Origin: Burkholderiaceae bacterium | Lineage (GTDB): Bacteria > Pseudomonadota > Gammaproteobacteria > Burkholderiales > Burkholderiaceae_C | Length of the DNA stretch: 64,000 nt | NCBI GenBank assembly: GCA_017992055.1 | Contig: JAGOPK010000012.1 | Span: 1-64,000, forward strand | Direction of reading: 5' to 3' | In this document: positions 50,013 through 60,246 of the stretch, one piece after another | Position numbering within the stretch: position 1 is the stretch's first letter | How the letters are laid out: each line of letters opens with the position of its first letter | The notes under the pieces: model-generated | The model's input: the letters and a program-made list of their open reading frames with translations, nothing else | Told to the model about the DNA's origin: nothing | Database searches by the model: none | Position numbers and translations under genes: made by a program

Positions 50013-50950
50013 TGGACTGGAGCTGGCTGACCACGCCCTGGGCGCTGGGCATTCTGGGCCTGGCCATCGGCAGCTTTCTGAATGTCGTGATCCACCGCCA
50101 GCCGCGCATGCTGGAGCGCGCCTGGCTGGCCGATGCCGCCGGCTGGCTGCAGGACGAGCAGGCCATGGGCCGGGTGCTGGCCGGCGCCAAGCCGGCTCGG
50201 CTGAGCGAGCTGGTGCGCCAGGGCCAGGCCCTGCAGGCCGAGCTGGAAGCGCTGCCGGCGCTGACCCTGTCCAAGCCCCGCTCGCGCTGCCCGGCCTGCG
50301 GCCATGCCATCGCCTGGCACGAGAACATCCCGCTGCTGGGCTGGCTGCGCCTGGGCGGCAAGTGCTCGGCCTGCGGCACGCGCATCCCGGCGCGCTATCC
50401 GCTGATCGAGCTGCTCACCGGCGCGCTGTTTGCCACCGCCGCTGGGGCAGCCGCCAGCGGCGCCACCGCCCTGGTGCACTGCCTGGCGATTGCGCTGCTG
50501 ATCGCCGCCGCCTTCATCGACCTGGACACCACCTTGCTGCCCGACGAGCTGACCCTGCCGCTGGCCGGCCTGGGCCTGGTGGCCGCCTGGCAGGGCTGGA
50601 TTCCGGTGTCGCTGGCCGATGCCACGCTGGGCCTGGTGTTCGGCTACCTGTCGCTGTGGTCGGTGGCCACGCTGTACCGGCTGCTGCGCGGCCGCCAGGG
50701 CATGGCCGAGGGCGATTTCCGCCTGCTCGCCGGCCTGGGCGCGCTGCTGGGCTGGCAGGCGCTGCCGGCCATCATCCTGCTGTCGTCGGCGGTGGGCGCG
50801 GTGGTGGGTGTGTTCATGATCGTCGCGCGTGGCCATGGCCGCGAGGTGCCGATCCCCTTCGGCCCCTACCTGGCCGGCGGCGGATTGGCAGCGCTGTTCT
50901 TCGGCAGCCAGGCGGGTGGGCTGCTGGGCAGCCTGCTGGGCGGGCTGTGA
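50012..50950 (+). CDS. pilD: Prepilin peptidase/N-methyltransferase PilD
   Basis: This 312-aa inner-membrane aspartic protease cleaves and methylates prepilins. It has two CxxC pairs (CPACGH and CSACGT), the first active-site Asp in [17 protein letters not shown], and the second in [28 protein letters not shown] at the N-terminus is typical. ATG at 50012; the stop overlaps the coaE GTG. Confidence 0.95.
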   Translation: MDWSWLTTPWALGILGLAIGSFLNVVIHRQPRMLERAWLADAAGWLQDEQAMGRVLAGAKPARLSELVRQGQALQAELEALPALTLSKPRSRCPACGHAIAWHENIPLLGWLRLGGKCSACGTRIPARYPLIELLTGALFATAAGAAASGATALVHCLAIALLIAAAFIDLDTTLLPDELTLPLAGLGLVAAWQGWIPVSLADATLGLVFGYLSLWSVATLYRLLRGRQGMAEGDFRLLAGLGALLGWQALPAIILLSSAVGAVVGVFMIVARGHGREVPIPFGPYLAGGGLAALFFGSQAGGLLGSLLGGL

Positions 50951-51621
50951 GCGCGCCAGGCCCCGCCGGCGGTGCGCGCCGCGCGCTGGCCATCGGCCTG
51001 ACCGGCGGCATCGGCAGCGGCAAGAGCACGGTGGCCGCGGCCTGGCAGCGCCACGGCGCGGCCATCATCGACACCGATGCCATCGCCCATGCGCTGACCG
51101 CCCCCGGCGGCGCGGCCATGCCGGCGCTGCGCGCGGCCTTTGGCGAGTCCATTGCCGGCGCCGACGGCGCGCTGGACCGCGCCGCCATGCGCGCCCGGGT
51201 GTTTTCTGACCCCGACGCCAAACGCCGGCTCGAAGCCATCCTGCATCCGATGATCGGCGATGAAACCCGCCGCCAGGCCGAGGCCGCCAGCGCCGCCGGC
51301 CATCCGGTGCTGGTGTTCGACGTGCCGCTGCTGGCCGAATCGGTCAAGCCCGACGGCCGCTCGCACTGGCGCGAGCGCTGCGACCGCATCCTGGTCGTCG
51401 ACTGCCCCGAGGACACCCAGGTGCAGCGCGTGATGGCCCGCTCGGGCTGGCCCGAGGACCAGGTGCGCCGCGTCATCGCCCAGCAGGCCAGCCGCGCGCG
51501 GCGCCGCGCCATCGCCGATGCGGTGATCGTCAACCACGGCCTGGACCGCGAGGCGCTGGACGCCGAGGTCGGCGCGCTGTGGCAGGCCTGGGTCCAGCCC
51601 CAGGCAGTCGCGCCCGGCTGA
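50947..51621 (+). CDS. coaE: Dephospho-CoA kinase
   Basis: This 224-aa enzyme makes CoA from dephospho-CoA. The P-loop [14 protein letters not shown] is near the N-terminus, followed by [25 protein letters not shown] and [13 protein letters not shown] start at 50947 overlaps the pilD stop. pilD-coaE-zapD-yacG is a classic order. Confidence 0.95.
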   Translation: MSAPGPAGGARRALAIGLTGGIGSGKSTVAAAWQRHGAAIIDTDAIAHALTAPGGAAMPALRAAFGESIAGADGALDRAAMRARVFSDPDAKRRLEAILHPMIGDETRRQAEAASAAGHPVLVFDVPLLAESVKPDGRSHWRERCDRILVVDCPEDTQVQRVMARSGWPEDQVRRVIAQQASRARRRAIADAVIVNHGLDREALDAEVGALWQAWVQPQAVAPG

Positions 51622-51692
51622 GGCCGGCCCTCGCTGTGGAACAATGACCGCGAGCGGCGTGCCTGCGGCGCCGCGCGCGAGGAAGCCCGACC

Positions 51693-52454
51693 TTGGTCCT
51701 GTACGAGTACCCGTTCAACGAGAGCATGCGCACGCTGCTGCGGCTCGAGCACCTGTTCGACCGCCTGGGTCAGCTGATCGTGCGCGAGGCTGCGGTCGAC
51801 CACCACTTCGCGCTGGTCACGATGTTCGAGATCATCGAGGTCGCCGCCCGCTCCGATCTGAAGAGCGAGCTGCTCAAGGAGCTGGAGCGCCACAAGGCCC
51901 AGCTGCTGCCGCTGCGCGACAACCCGCAGATCGACGGCCAGGCGCTGGACCGCATGATCGGCCGCCTGGATGCGGCCTTTGAAAAGCTCAATGCCCAGTC
52001 GGGCAAGGCCGGCCAGTCGCTGTCGGCCAATGAGTGGCTGATGAGCGTGAAAAGCCGCATTAGCATTCCCGGCGGCACCTGCGAATTCGACCTGCCGGCC
52101 TATTACGCCTGGCAGCAGCTGGATGCCAACCGCCGCCGCCAAGACCTGATGGGCTGGATCCACACGCTGGCGCCGCTGGCCGAGGCGCTGCAACTGCTGA
52201 TGCAGCTGGTGCGCGAGACCGGCATGCCGCACAAGGTGGCCACCTCCAACGGCCAGTACCAGCAGAGCCTGCCCCAGGGCCGCAGCTACCAGCTGCTGCG
52301 CCTGCGCATCGATGCCGACGAGCACCCGGGCCTGGTGCCCGAGATCACCGGCCACCGCCTGATGGTGGCCGTGCGGCTGATGCGCGTGGACGGCGATGGC
52401 CGGCTGCGCCCGGCCGGCTGCGACAGCCATTTCGAGCTGGCGCTGTGCAGCTGA
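51693..52454 (+). CDS. zapD: Cell division protein ZapD
   Basis: This 253-aa protein bundles FtsZ. It has VLYEYPFNESMRTLLRLEHLF, TMFEIIEVAARSDLKSELLKELE, LSANEWLMSVKSRISIPGGTCEFDLPAYYAW (in parts) and a hydrophobic helix WIHTLAPLAEALQLLMQLVR. Start is a TTG at 51693 with GAGGAA eight bases upstream, a good ribosome site. Confidence 0.93.
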   Translation: MVLYEYPFNESMRTLLRLEHLFDRLGQLIVREAAVDHHFALVTMFEIIEVAARSDLKSELLKELERHKAQLLPLRDNPQIDGQALDRMIGRLDAAFEKLNAQSGKAGQSLSANEWLMSVKSRISIPGGTCEFDLPAYYAWQQLDANRRRQDLMGWIHTLAPLAEALQLLMQLVRETGMPHKVATSNGQYQQSLPQGRSYQLLRLRIDADEHPGLVPEITGHRLMVAVRLMRVDGDGRLRPAGCDSHFELALCS

Positions 52455-52464
52455 GGCCGGGCCG

Positions 52465-52677
52465 ATGAGCGACGCCCGCGCCGCGCCGACAGCGCGCCAG
52501 GTGCCCTGCCCGACCTGCGGCCGGCCGGCGGCTTTTTCGGCCGACAACCGCTGGCGCCCGTTCTGCAGCGAGCGCTGCCGCGGCGTGGACCTGGGCGCCT
52601 GGGCCGCAGAGCGCTACCGCGTGGCCGCCCCGCCCAGCACCGTCGACGACGAGGATGGACCCGGCAGCGCCGGCTGA
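52465..52677 (+). CDS. yacG: DNA gyrase inhibitor YacG (zinc protein)
   Basis: This 70-aa protein has the YacG zinc ribbon: PCPTCGRPAAF, then RPFCSERCRGVDLGAWAAERY. The four cysteines bind zinc and the protein binds GyrB. ATG at 52465. Its 3' end overlaps the next gene by 23 bp. Confidence 0.93.
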   Translation: MSDARAAPTARQVPCPTCGRPAAFSADNRWRPFCSERCRGVDLGAWAAERYRVAAPPSTVDDEDGPGSAG

Positions 52678-55600
52678 TCCGCCCCGCCGCCGCTGGCCAC
52701 GCCGCCTGGCCGCGGCCGCCGCGCTGCTGGCCGCCCTGGCCGCGGCCCTCCTGTGGGGCCTGCCGCCGCTGCTGTCGGCCTGGCTGCAGCGCGAGCTGCC
52801 GGCCCAGCTCGGCCAGCGCCTGGGCCGCACGGTCAGCGTGGACGCGGTGCGCGTGGTGCCCTGGCGGCTGGCGCTGGAGATCGACGGGCTGAGCATCGCC
52901 GCGGCCACGCCGGACCGTCCCCCCACGTTGCAGCTGCAGCGGCTGGTGCTGGACCTGGCGTGGCAGTCGCTGCACCGGCGTGCGCCGGTGGTCGAAGCGC
53001 TGGCACTGCAGGCGCCGCGCCTGCAGCTGCGCCGCGAGGCCGACGGCCGGCTGGACATCGCCGATGTGCTGCAGCGGCTGACGGCCGGGCCGGCAACGGC
53101 GGCGACGGATGCCGAGCCGGCGCGCTTCGCGCTCTACAACCTGCGGCTCAGCGACGGCGAGCTGCGGCTGGACGACCGTGTCAGCGGCCAGGTGCAGCAC
53201 ATCAGCGCCCTGCAGCTGGCCCTGCCCTTTCTGTCCAACTTTCCGGCCGACGTGGAGGTGCACACCGAGCCGCAGCTGAGCCTGCGGCTCAATGGCACGG
53301 CCCTCAGCGGCCAGGCCCGGGCCCTGCCCTTTTCCCGCAGCCGCCAGGGCGAGCTGACGCTGCAGCTGCAGCGCCTGGACCTCGCGCCCTGGCTGGCCTA
53401 CCAGCCGGCGACGCTGCCGCTGCGCCTGCAGCGCGGCCAGCTGTCCGGCCAGCTGGCGCTGCGCTTCAGCCAGCCCTCCGAGCCAGCCGACGGCGCGCCG
53501 CAGCTGACCCTGCGCGGCGAGCTGGCGCTGGAGGATGGGGCGCTGGGCGCCGGCCATGCGCCGCTGCTGAGCTGGCAGCGCCTGCAGCTGGGCCTGGCCG
53601 ATGTGCAGCCGCTGGCGCGGCGCATCCAGCTGGGCATGCTGCGCCTGGACGGCCTGCAGCTGGACCTGCTGCGCGAGCGCGACGGCCGCCTGCAGCTGCA
53701 GCGTCTGTTGGCCGGGGCCGGGGCCGAGGCCGGGCCGGCCACGCCGGCGCCGCAGCCACAGCCCGCGCCGGCCGCCGCCTGGCAGCTCGGGTTGCAGGCG
53801 CTGCAGATCGCCGACGCCCAGATCGCCTGGCGCGATGCCAGCCTGCCCGGCCAGCCGGCCTGGCAGGCGCGATCGCTGGCGCTGCAGGCCGGCCCGCTGG
53901 GCTGGCCGCTGGCCGCGCCGGTGCCGCTCAGGCTGTCGGCCGCGCTGTGGCACCAGGGCCAGGACATCGGCGGTGTGCAGCTGCAGGGCCAGGCCGATCC
54001 GCGCAGCGCGGCGCTGGAGCTGGAGCTGCAGGGCCTGGCCCTGGCCGCGGCCCGCCCCTGGCTGGCGCCCTGGCTGAAGGCACGGCTGGACGGCCGGCTG
54101 TCGGCGCGCGCCAGCCTGCAGGCCCGGCTGGGCGACAGCGCGCCCCAGCTGAGCCTGGACCTGCAGCAGGCCCGGCTGGACCGGCTCAGCCTGCGGCCGT
54201 CCGATGGCGGCACGCCGCTGCGCCTGGCGCAGTTGGCGCTGGGCGCGTCGCGGCTGGACCTGGCGACGCGCCAGATCCAACTGGGCCGCCTGGCCCTGTC
54301 GCAACCGCAACTGCAGCTGCACCGCGATGCCCAGGACCGCTGGAACTGGCAGGACTGGCTGGTCCCGCCCGCCAACACCCCCCAGCCCGCGGCCGGCGAC
54401 CGCGACCGCGGGCCGGACTGGCGGCTGAGCCTGGCCGAGCTGGCGGTGGACGGCGGCCGCCTGCGGTTCAGCGACGCCAGCGTCGCCGCCAGTGCCACCC
54501 TGGCCGAGGACGAGGCCCCGGCTGCGGCCGGCGCAGTGGCCACGCTGGCGCTGGACAGCCTGCGCCTGCGGCTGCGCCAGGCCGCATGGCCGCCGCTGCC
54601 CGGCCGCGACTGGCCGCTGGAGCTGTCGCTGCGCACCGCGCCGGCCGGCCAGCTGCGCTGGAGCGGCCGGCTGGGCCTACAGGGCCTGCAGCCCGGATCG
54701 CCTCCGACGCTGGCCCGCGTCGACGGCCGCCTGCAGCTGCAGCGCCTGCCGCTGCAGCGCGCCGAGCCCTGGCTGGCCGAGGCCCTGGGCCCGCTGACCC
54801 TGCTGCGCGCCGAGGCCGGGCTGGACGCCCGGCTCAGCGCCCGCCAGGGCGCCCAGGGCTGGCAGCTGCAGGCGCGCTCGGACCTGCAGCTCAACGAGCT
54901 GCAGCTGCACACCCGGCCCGAGGCCGGCGGCCGGCTGGACGCCGGCAGCGAGCTGCTGAGCTGGGAGTCGCTGCGCCTGGACGGCCTGCAGCTGACGCTG
55001 GCGCCGCCGGCACGGCCACGGCTGGACCTGGCGGCGGCCGAGCTGCGCGCCTTCTACAGCCGACTGGTGATCACCGAGGACGGCCGCTTCAATCTGCGCG
55101 ACGTGGCGGGCGAGCCGCAGGCCGCGGCCCGCACCGAGGCCGAGACGTCGGCCGCCGCACCACCCGCCGCCGCGGCCAGCGGCCCGGCCCTGCCGCTGGA
55201 CCTGGCCGTCGGCGGCATCCGCCTGGTCGATGGCCGCGTTGATTTCACCGACCGCTTCATCCGCCCCAACTACAGCGCGCGGCTCAGTGCGCTGAACGGC
55301 ACGATCGGCGCCTTCCGCAGTGACAGCCCCGAGATGGCCACGCTGGCCCTGTCCGGCCGCGCCGCCGACACCGCCGCGCTGGAGATCAGCGGCCAGATCA
55401 ACCCCAGCACCCAGCCACCGGCGCTGGACCTGCGCGCCAGGGCCAGCGGGCTGGAGCTGGCGCCGCTGTCGCCCTATGCCGGCAAATACGCCGGCTATGG
55501 CATCGAGCGTGGCAAGCTGAGCCTGGACCTGGCCTACAAGATCGAGCCCGACGGCCGGCTGCAGGCCGACCACCGCCTGGTGCTGGACCAGCTGACCTTC

Positions 55601-56392
55601 GGCCAGCGCGTGGACTCGCCCGATGCCACCTCGCTGCCGGTGCGCCTGGCCGTGGCCCTGCTGGCCGACCGCCATGGCGTGATCGACCTGAACCTGCCGG
55701 TGGGCGGCAGCCTCAGCGATCCGCAGTTCAGCATCGGCGGCATCGTGCTCAAGCTGATCGTCAACCTGATCGGCAAGGCCCTGACCGCGCCGTTTGCCCT
55801 GCTGTCCGGCGGCGGCGGGCCCGACCTGAGCCAGGTCGGCTTCGTGGCCGGCACCAACCGCCCCACGGCCGAAGGTGAAGCCAGCCTGGACCGCGTGGCC
55901 CAGGCCCTGCTGGACCGGCCGGCGCTGACCATGACCGTGGCAGGCGCCGCCGACCCGGTCGGCGAGCGCGAGGCCTGGCAGCAGGCGGCGCTGGAGCAGC
56001 GCCTGCAGGCCGAGCGGCGGCGCCAGCGGCTGCGCGCCGGCCAGGCCGTCGACGACATGGCCGCAGCGGCCATCACCGGCGACGAACGCCAGCGCCTGCT
56101 GCGCGAGCTGTACCGCCAGACGCCACTGCCCGACCGGCCGCGCAACCTGATCGGCCAGCTCAAGGAACTGCCGGCGCCGGAGATGGAGGCGCGGCTGAAG
56201 GCGGCGCTGCTGGTCAGCACCGAGGTCGCGCGCGAGCTGGCCCTGCAGCGCGGCCTGGCCGTGCGCGACGCGCTGGTGGCGCGTGGCCTGCCGCCGTCGC
56301 GGCTGTTCCTGGGCGCGCCGCGGCTGCGCGCCGCTACCGAGGACGAGGCCACCTGGCAACCGCGGGTCGAGCTGAGCCTGGCCCTGCCGTGA
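52655..56392 (+). CDS. DUF748/AsmA-like large envelope protein
   Basis: This 1,245-aa protein has an N-terminal membrane anchor (about residues 16-38) and a long body of Leu/Gln/Arg-rich beta-strand repeats (LQLQRL-type) of AsmA/TamB/DUF748 character. The clearest DUF748 text is late: FTDRFIRPNYSARLSALNGTIG, YAGYGIERGKLSLDLAYKI and GVIDLNLPVGGSLSDPQFSIGG. Such proteins are thought to carry lipids between membranes. The final 200 residues are helical and polar. ATG at 52655 overlaps yacG. Its usual size is near 1,000-1,200 aa. Confidence 0.8.
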   Translation: MDPAAPADPPRRRWPRRLAAAAALLAALAAALLWGLPPLLSAWLQRELPAQLGQRLGRTVSVDAVRVVPWRLALEIDGLSIAAATPDRPPTLQLQRLVLDLAWQSLHRRAPVVEALALQAPRLQLRREADGRLDIADVLQRLTAGPATAATDAEPARFALYNLRLSDGELRLDDRVSGQVQHISALQLALPFLSNFPADVEVHTEPQLSLRLNGTALSGQARALPFSRSRQGELTLQLQRLDLAPWLAYQPATLPLRLQRGQLSGQLALRFSQPSEPADGAPQLTLRGELALEDGALGAGHAPLLSWQRLQLGLADVQPLARRIQLGMLRLDGLQLDLLRERDGRLQLQRLLAGAGAEAGPATPAPQPQPAPAAAWQLGLQALQIADAQIAWRDASLPGQPAWQARSLALQAGPLGWPLAAPVPLRLSAALWHQGQDIGGVQLQGQADPRSAALELELQGLALAAARPWLAPWLKARLDGRLSARASLQARLGDSAPQLSLDLQQARLDRLSLRPSDGGTPLRLAQLALGASRLDLATRQIQLGRLALSQPQLQLHRDAQDRWNWQDWLVPPANTPQPAAGDRDRGPDWRLSLAELAVDGGRLRFSDASVAASATLAEDEAPAAAGAVATLALDSLRLRLRQAAWPPLPGRDWPLELSLRTAPAGQLRWSGRLGLQGLQPGSPPTLARVDGRLQLQRLPLQRAEPWLAEALGPLTLLRAEAGLDARLSARQGAQGWQLQARSDLQLNELQLHTRPEAGGRLDAGSELLSWESLRLDGLQLTLAPPARPRLDLAAAELRAFYSRLVITEDGRFNLRDVAGEPQAAARTEAETSAAAPPAAAASGPALPLDLAVGGIRLVDGRVDFTDRFIRPNYSARLSALNGTIGAFRSDSPEMATLALSGRAADTAALEISGQINPSTQPPALDLRARASGLELAPLSPYAGKYAGYGIERGKLSLDLAYKIEPDGRLQADHRLVLDQLTFGQRVDSPDATSLPVRLAVALLADRHGVIDLNLPVGGSLSDPQFSIGGIVLKLIVNLIGKALTAPFALLSGGGGPDLSQVGFVAGTNRPTAEGEASLDRVAQALLDRPALTMTVAGAADPVGEREAWQQAALEQRLQAERRRQRLRAGQAVDDMAAAAITGDERQRLLRELYRQTPLPDRPRNLIGQLKELPAPEMEARLKAALLVSTEVARELALQRGLAVRDALVARGLPPSRLFLGAPRLRAATEDEATWQPRVELSLALP

Positions 56393-56402
56393 TGCCTGCC
56401 CT

Positions 56403-56465
56403 CTTGAAAGCCCGGGGCCGATCCCTATAATTGCCTTGCTAGCACTCGCATGGCTTGAGTGCTAA
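56403..56465 (+). promoter_or_regulatory. groESL promoter with CIRCE operator
   Basis: The promoter has TTGAAA (56404-56409), 16 bp, TATAAT (56426-56431). The CTTGAAA at 56403-56409 also matches the sigma-32 -35 box. CIRCE lies at 56439-56465: CTAGCACTC, 9 bp, GAGTGCTAA. It differs from the consensus (TTAGCACTC-N9-GAGTGCTAA) only at the first base. It overlaps the probable transcription start, so HrcA binding would block initiation. Dual sigma-32/HrcA control is inferred. Confidence 0.9.
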
Positions 56466-56497
56466 CAACCAATTCCCCGATCCCCCAAGGAGATACG

Positions 56498-56788
56498 ATG
56501 AAACTGCGTCCGTTGCACGATCGAGTGATCGTCAAGCGCCTGGAAAACGAAACCAAGACCGCCTCGGGCATCGTCATCCCCGACAACGCCGCCGAGAAGC
56601 CGGATCAAGGCGAAGTGCTGGCCGTCGGCCCGGGCAAGCGCAACGACAAGGGTGACTTCATTGCCCTGAACGTGGCCGTTGGTGACCGCGTGCTGTTCGG
56701 CAAGTACAGCGGCCAGACCGTCAAGGTCGATGGCGACGAACTGCTGGTGATGCGCGAAGAAGACCTCTTCGCCGTGGTTTCCAAGTAA
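56498..56788 (+). CDS. groES: Co-chaperonin GroES
   Basis: This 96-aa protein begins [20 protein letters not shown] and continues with the mobile loop [37 protein letters not shown] and [13 protein letters not shown]. It caps GroEL. AAGGAG before the ATG fixes the start at 56498; 13 codons upstream would run through CIRCE. Confidence 0.97.
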   Translation: MKLRPLHDRVIVKRLENETKTASGIVIPDNAAEKPDQGEVLAVGPGKRNDKGDFIALNVAVGDRVLFGKYSGQTVKVDGDELLVMREEDLFAVVSK

Positions 56789-58474
<1,686 letters not shown>

Positions 58475-58482
58475 GCCCGGAC

Positions 58483-58615
58483 GTAGGCCCCTGCCCGCGC
58501 AGGGGCCTACGCTGGCGAGCACCCGAGGGCCTGCAAGCCCGAGGGGTAAGTCCTGCGCATCCGGCTACAAAGCCTTGCGTGTGAAAACGGGCCACCTTCG
58601 GGTGGCCCGTTTTTC
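58483..58615 (+). terminator. Two hairpins after groEL
   Basis: A perfect 12-bp stem GTAGGCCCCTGC (58483-58494) and GCAGGGGCCTAC (58499-58510), loop 4, has no T run. A second, AAAACGGGCCACC (58584-58596) with GGTGGCCCGTTTT (58601-58613) around a TTCG loop, ends in T5 and is a canonical intrinsic terminator. The 70 bases between them hold no gene. Confidence 0.9.
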
Positions 58616-58647
58616 TTGGTGCCGCCGCCGTGATAATCGCGCCGCCC

Positions 58648-60246
58648 ATGTCGCACCAACCCACCCTGCAGGAATTCATCGACGACGAGCTGATGCGCGC
58701 GCCGATGACCCTGGACCGTGCCATCGACGCCGTGCACGAGCGCTGGCGCCTGCTCAGCCCCGGCGGCAGCGGCCGCCAGGACCACCGCGGCGACCGCGTG
58801 CTGCAGCAGCACCGCGGCGAGGTCGTGGCCACGGCGCTGAAGCGCCTGCGCCAGGCCGGCGACGACGAGCTGCGCCTGCAGCGCCAGGGCGACCGCGTCG
58901 GCGCACCGGCGCCGGGCCGGCGCGAGCTGTCGCTGATCGAGGACGACGACGTCGCGGTGGACATCGAGATCGCCCGCGCCATCGAGCTGGCCAAGACCCA
59001 GGCCGAGGCCGAGCTGCGCGAGCTGCAGACCTACACCTCGGCCCTGGTCGGCGACCACAACGTGGCGCGCGACACCAACCCGTTCCGCCCCGAGGTGATG
59101 GTGCGCGCGCTGTGGCATGGCGTGCAGCAGCTGCCGCTGTCGCGCGCTGCCCAGGCGGCGTTCCTGCGCGACGCCGCCCAGCCGCTGGCCGAGGCCCTGC
59201 GCCTGGCCTATGGCGGCGCGGTGGCGCGGCTGCAGGACCAGGGCGTGGAGCCGGCCGCCCACCGCACCATCGTCTTCCATGGCACGGGCACGGCCTGGGG
59301 CGCACGCCTGCCACGCCACCTGCCGCCCGACGAGCTGGGCGCGCTGCACCAGACCGTGGACACGCGGCCGCCCCAGCCGCTGTCCCCGCTGACGCCGCTG
59401 CCGCTGCCGCTGCAGCCGCTGCCGGGCCAGACCGAGCCGCCCCAGGCGCCGCAACCCCCGGCGGGCACGCCGGCGGCGGGCGATCTGCTGCCGCGGCTGT
59501 TCGAAGCCATGGTGCGCGACGATGCCCTGCCGCTGGAGCTGCTGCCCCTGGTGCGCCGGCTGCAGCCGGTGGCCAGCGCGCTGGCGCTGCGCGACCCCAC
59601 CCTGCTGGTGATCTATGTGCACCCGCTGTGGCGCTTTCTCGACCGCCTGGCGCACCAGGTGCTCACCGCCTCGGCCGCCGAGCAGGCGCGGGTGCTGGGC
59701 CTGGCGCGCAACCTGGTCGACCACCTGGCGGCCGAGCCGGCGGTGGACGGCTCGCGCTTCGAATGGGCCAGCGAGCGCCTGAAGGCGGCGCGCCGCCATG
59801 CCTTCGACCAGGCCCTGGCCAACGCCGCGGCGATGATCGACAAGCTGCAGCGCATCGCCCGCGCCGACGCGGCGCCGACCACCAGCACCATGCCGCTGGA
59901 CCTGGGCTCGCTGGACACCGTGCCGGCCGACCTGCTGCCGGCGCCGCCGGCACCCAGCGCGGCACCGGCCGCGCCCCACCTGGAGCTGGACCAGGCCGAG
60001 CCGGGCAGCCACTGGCGCGCCTGGCTGCAGGGCGACTGGCGCCGCCTGCAGCTGCTGTGGCACGACGAACCGCTGGGCCTGTGGCTGCTGCGCGAGCCGG
60101 CCACCGAGCGCCACTGGGCGCTGCGCCAGGCAGCGCTGGACCAGCTGGCGGCCGAGCGCCTGCTGCAGCCGCTGCGCCGGCGCTCGCTGGTCAAGCGCGC
60201 CGCCAGCCGGCTGCAGGCCGCCGGCTCGCCCGCCAGGCCCGGCTGA
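58648..60246 (+). CDS. DUF1631-family protein
   Basis: This 532-aa cytoplasmic protein is of the DUF1631 family, common in beta- and gammaproteobacteria and of unknown function. It has acidic helical stretches (LSLIEDDDVAVDIEIARAIELAKTQAEAEL in parts), NPFRPEVMVRALW and, after a Pro/Leu-rich linker (about 245-270), DPTLLVIYVHPLWRFLDRLAHQV. ATG at 58648. Its stop overlaps the ATG of the patatin gene (TGATG), so the two are coupled. Confidence 0.75.
   Translation: MSHQPTLQEFIDDELMRAPMTLDRAIDAVHERWRLLSPGGSGRQDHRGDRVLQQHRGEVVATALKRLRQAGDDELRLQRQGDRVGAPAPGRRELSLIEDDDVAVDIEIARAIELAKTQAEAELRELQTYTSALVGDHNVARDTNPFRPEVMVRALWHGVQQLPLSRAAQAAFLRDAAQPLAEALRLAYGGAVARLQDQGVEPAAHRTIVFHGTGTAWGARLPRHLPPDELGALHQTVDTRPPQPLSPLTPLPLPLQPLPGQTEPPQAPQPPAGTPAAGDLLPRLFEAMVRDDALPLELLPLVRRLQPVASALALRDPTLLVIYVHPLWRFLDRLAHQVLTASAAEQARVLGLARNLVDHLAAEPAVDGSRFEWASERLKAARRHAFDQALANAAAMIDKLQRIARADAAPTTSTMPLDLGSLDTVPADLLPAPPAPSAAPAAPHLELDQAEPGSHWRAWLQGDWRRLQLLWHDEPLGLWLLREPATERHWALRQAALDQLAAERLLQPLRRRSLVKRAASRLQAAGSPARPG

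Noticed and set aside
53398-54912. 504-codon minus-strand frame opposite the DUF748 gene
   Set aside because: Ser/Arg-rich shadow caused by Leu/Gln-rich coding on the other strand.
54800-55100. Possible CRISPR or tandem array in the repetitive CTGCAGCTG-rich DUF748 region
   Set aside because: The repeats are in-frame Leu-Gln codons of irregular spacing without spacers.
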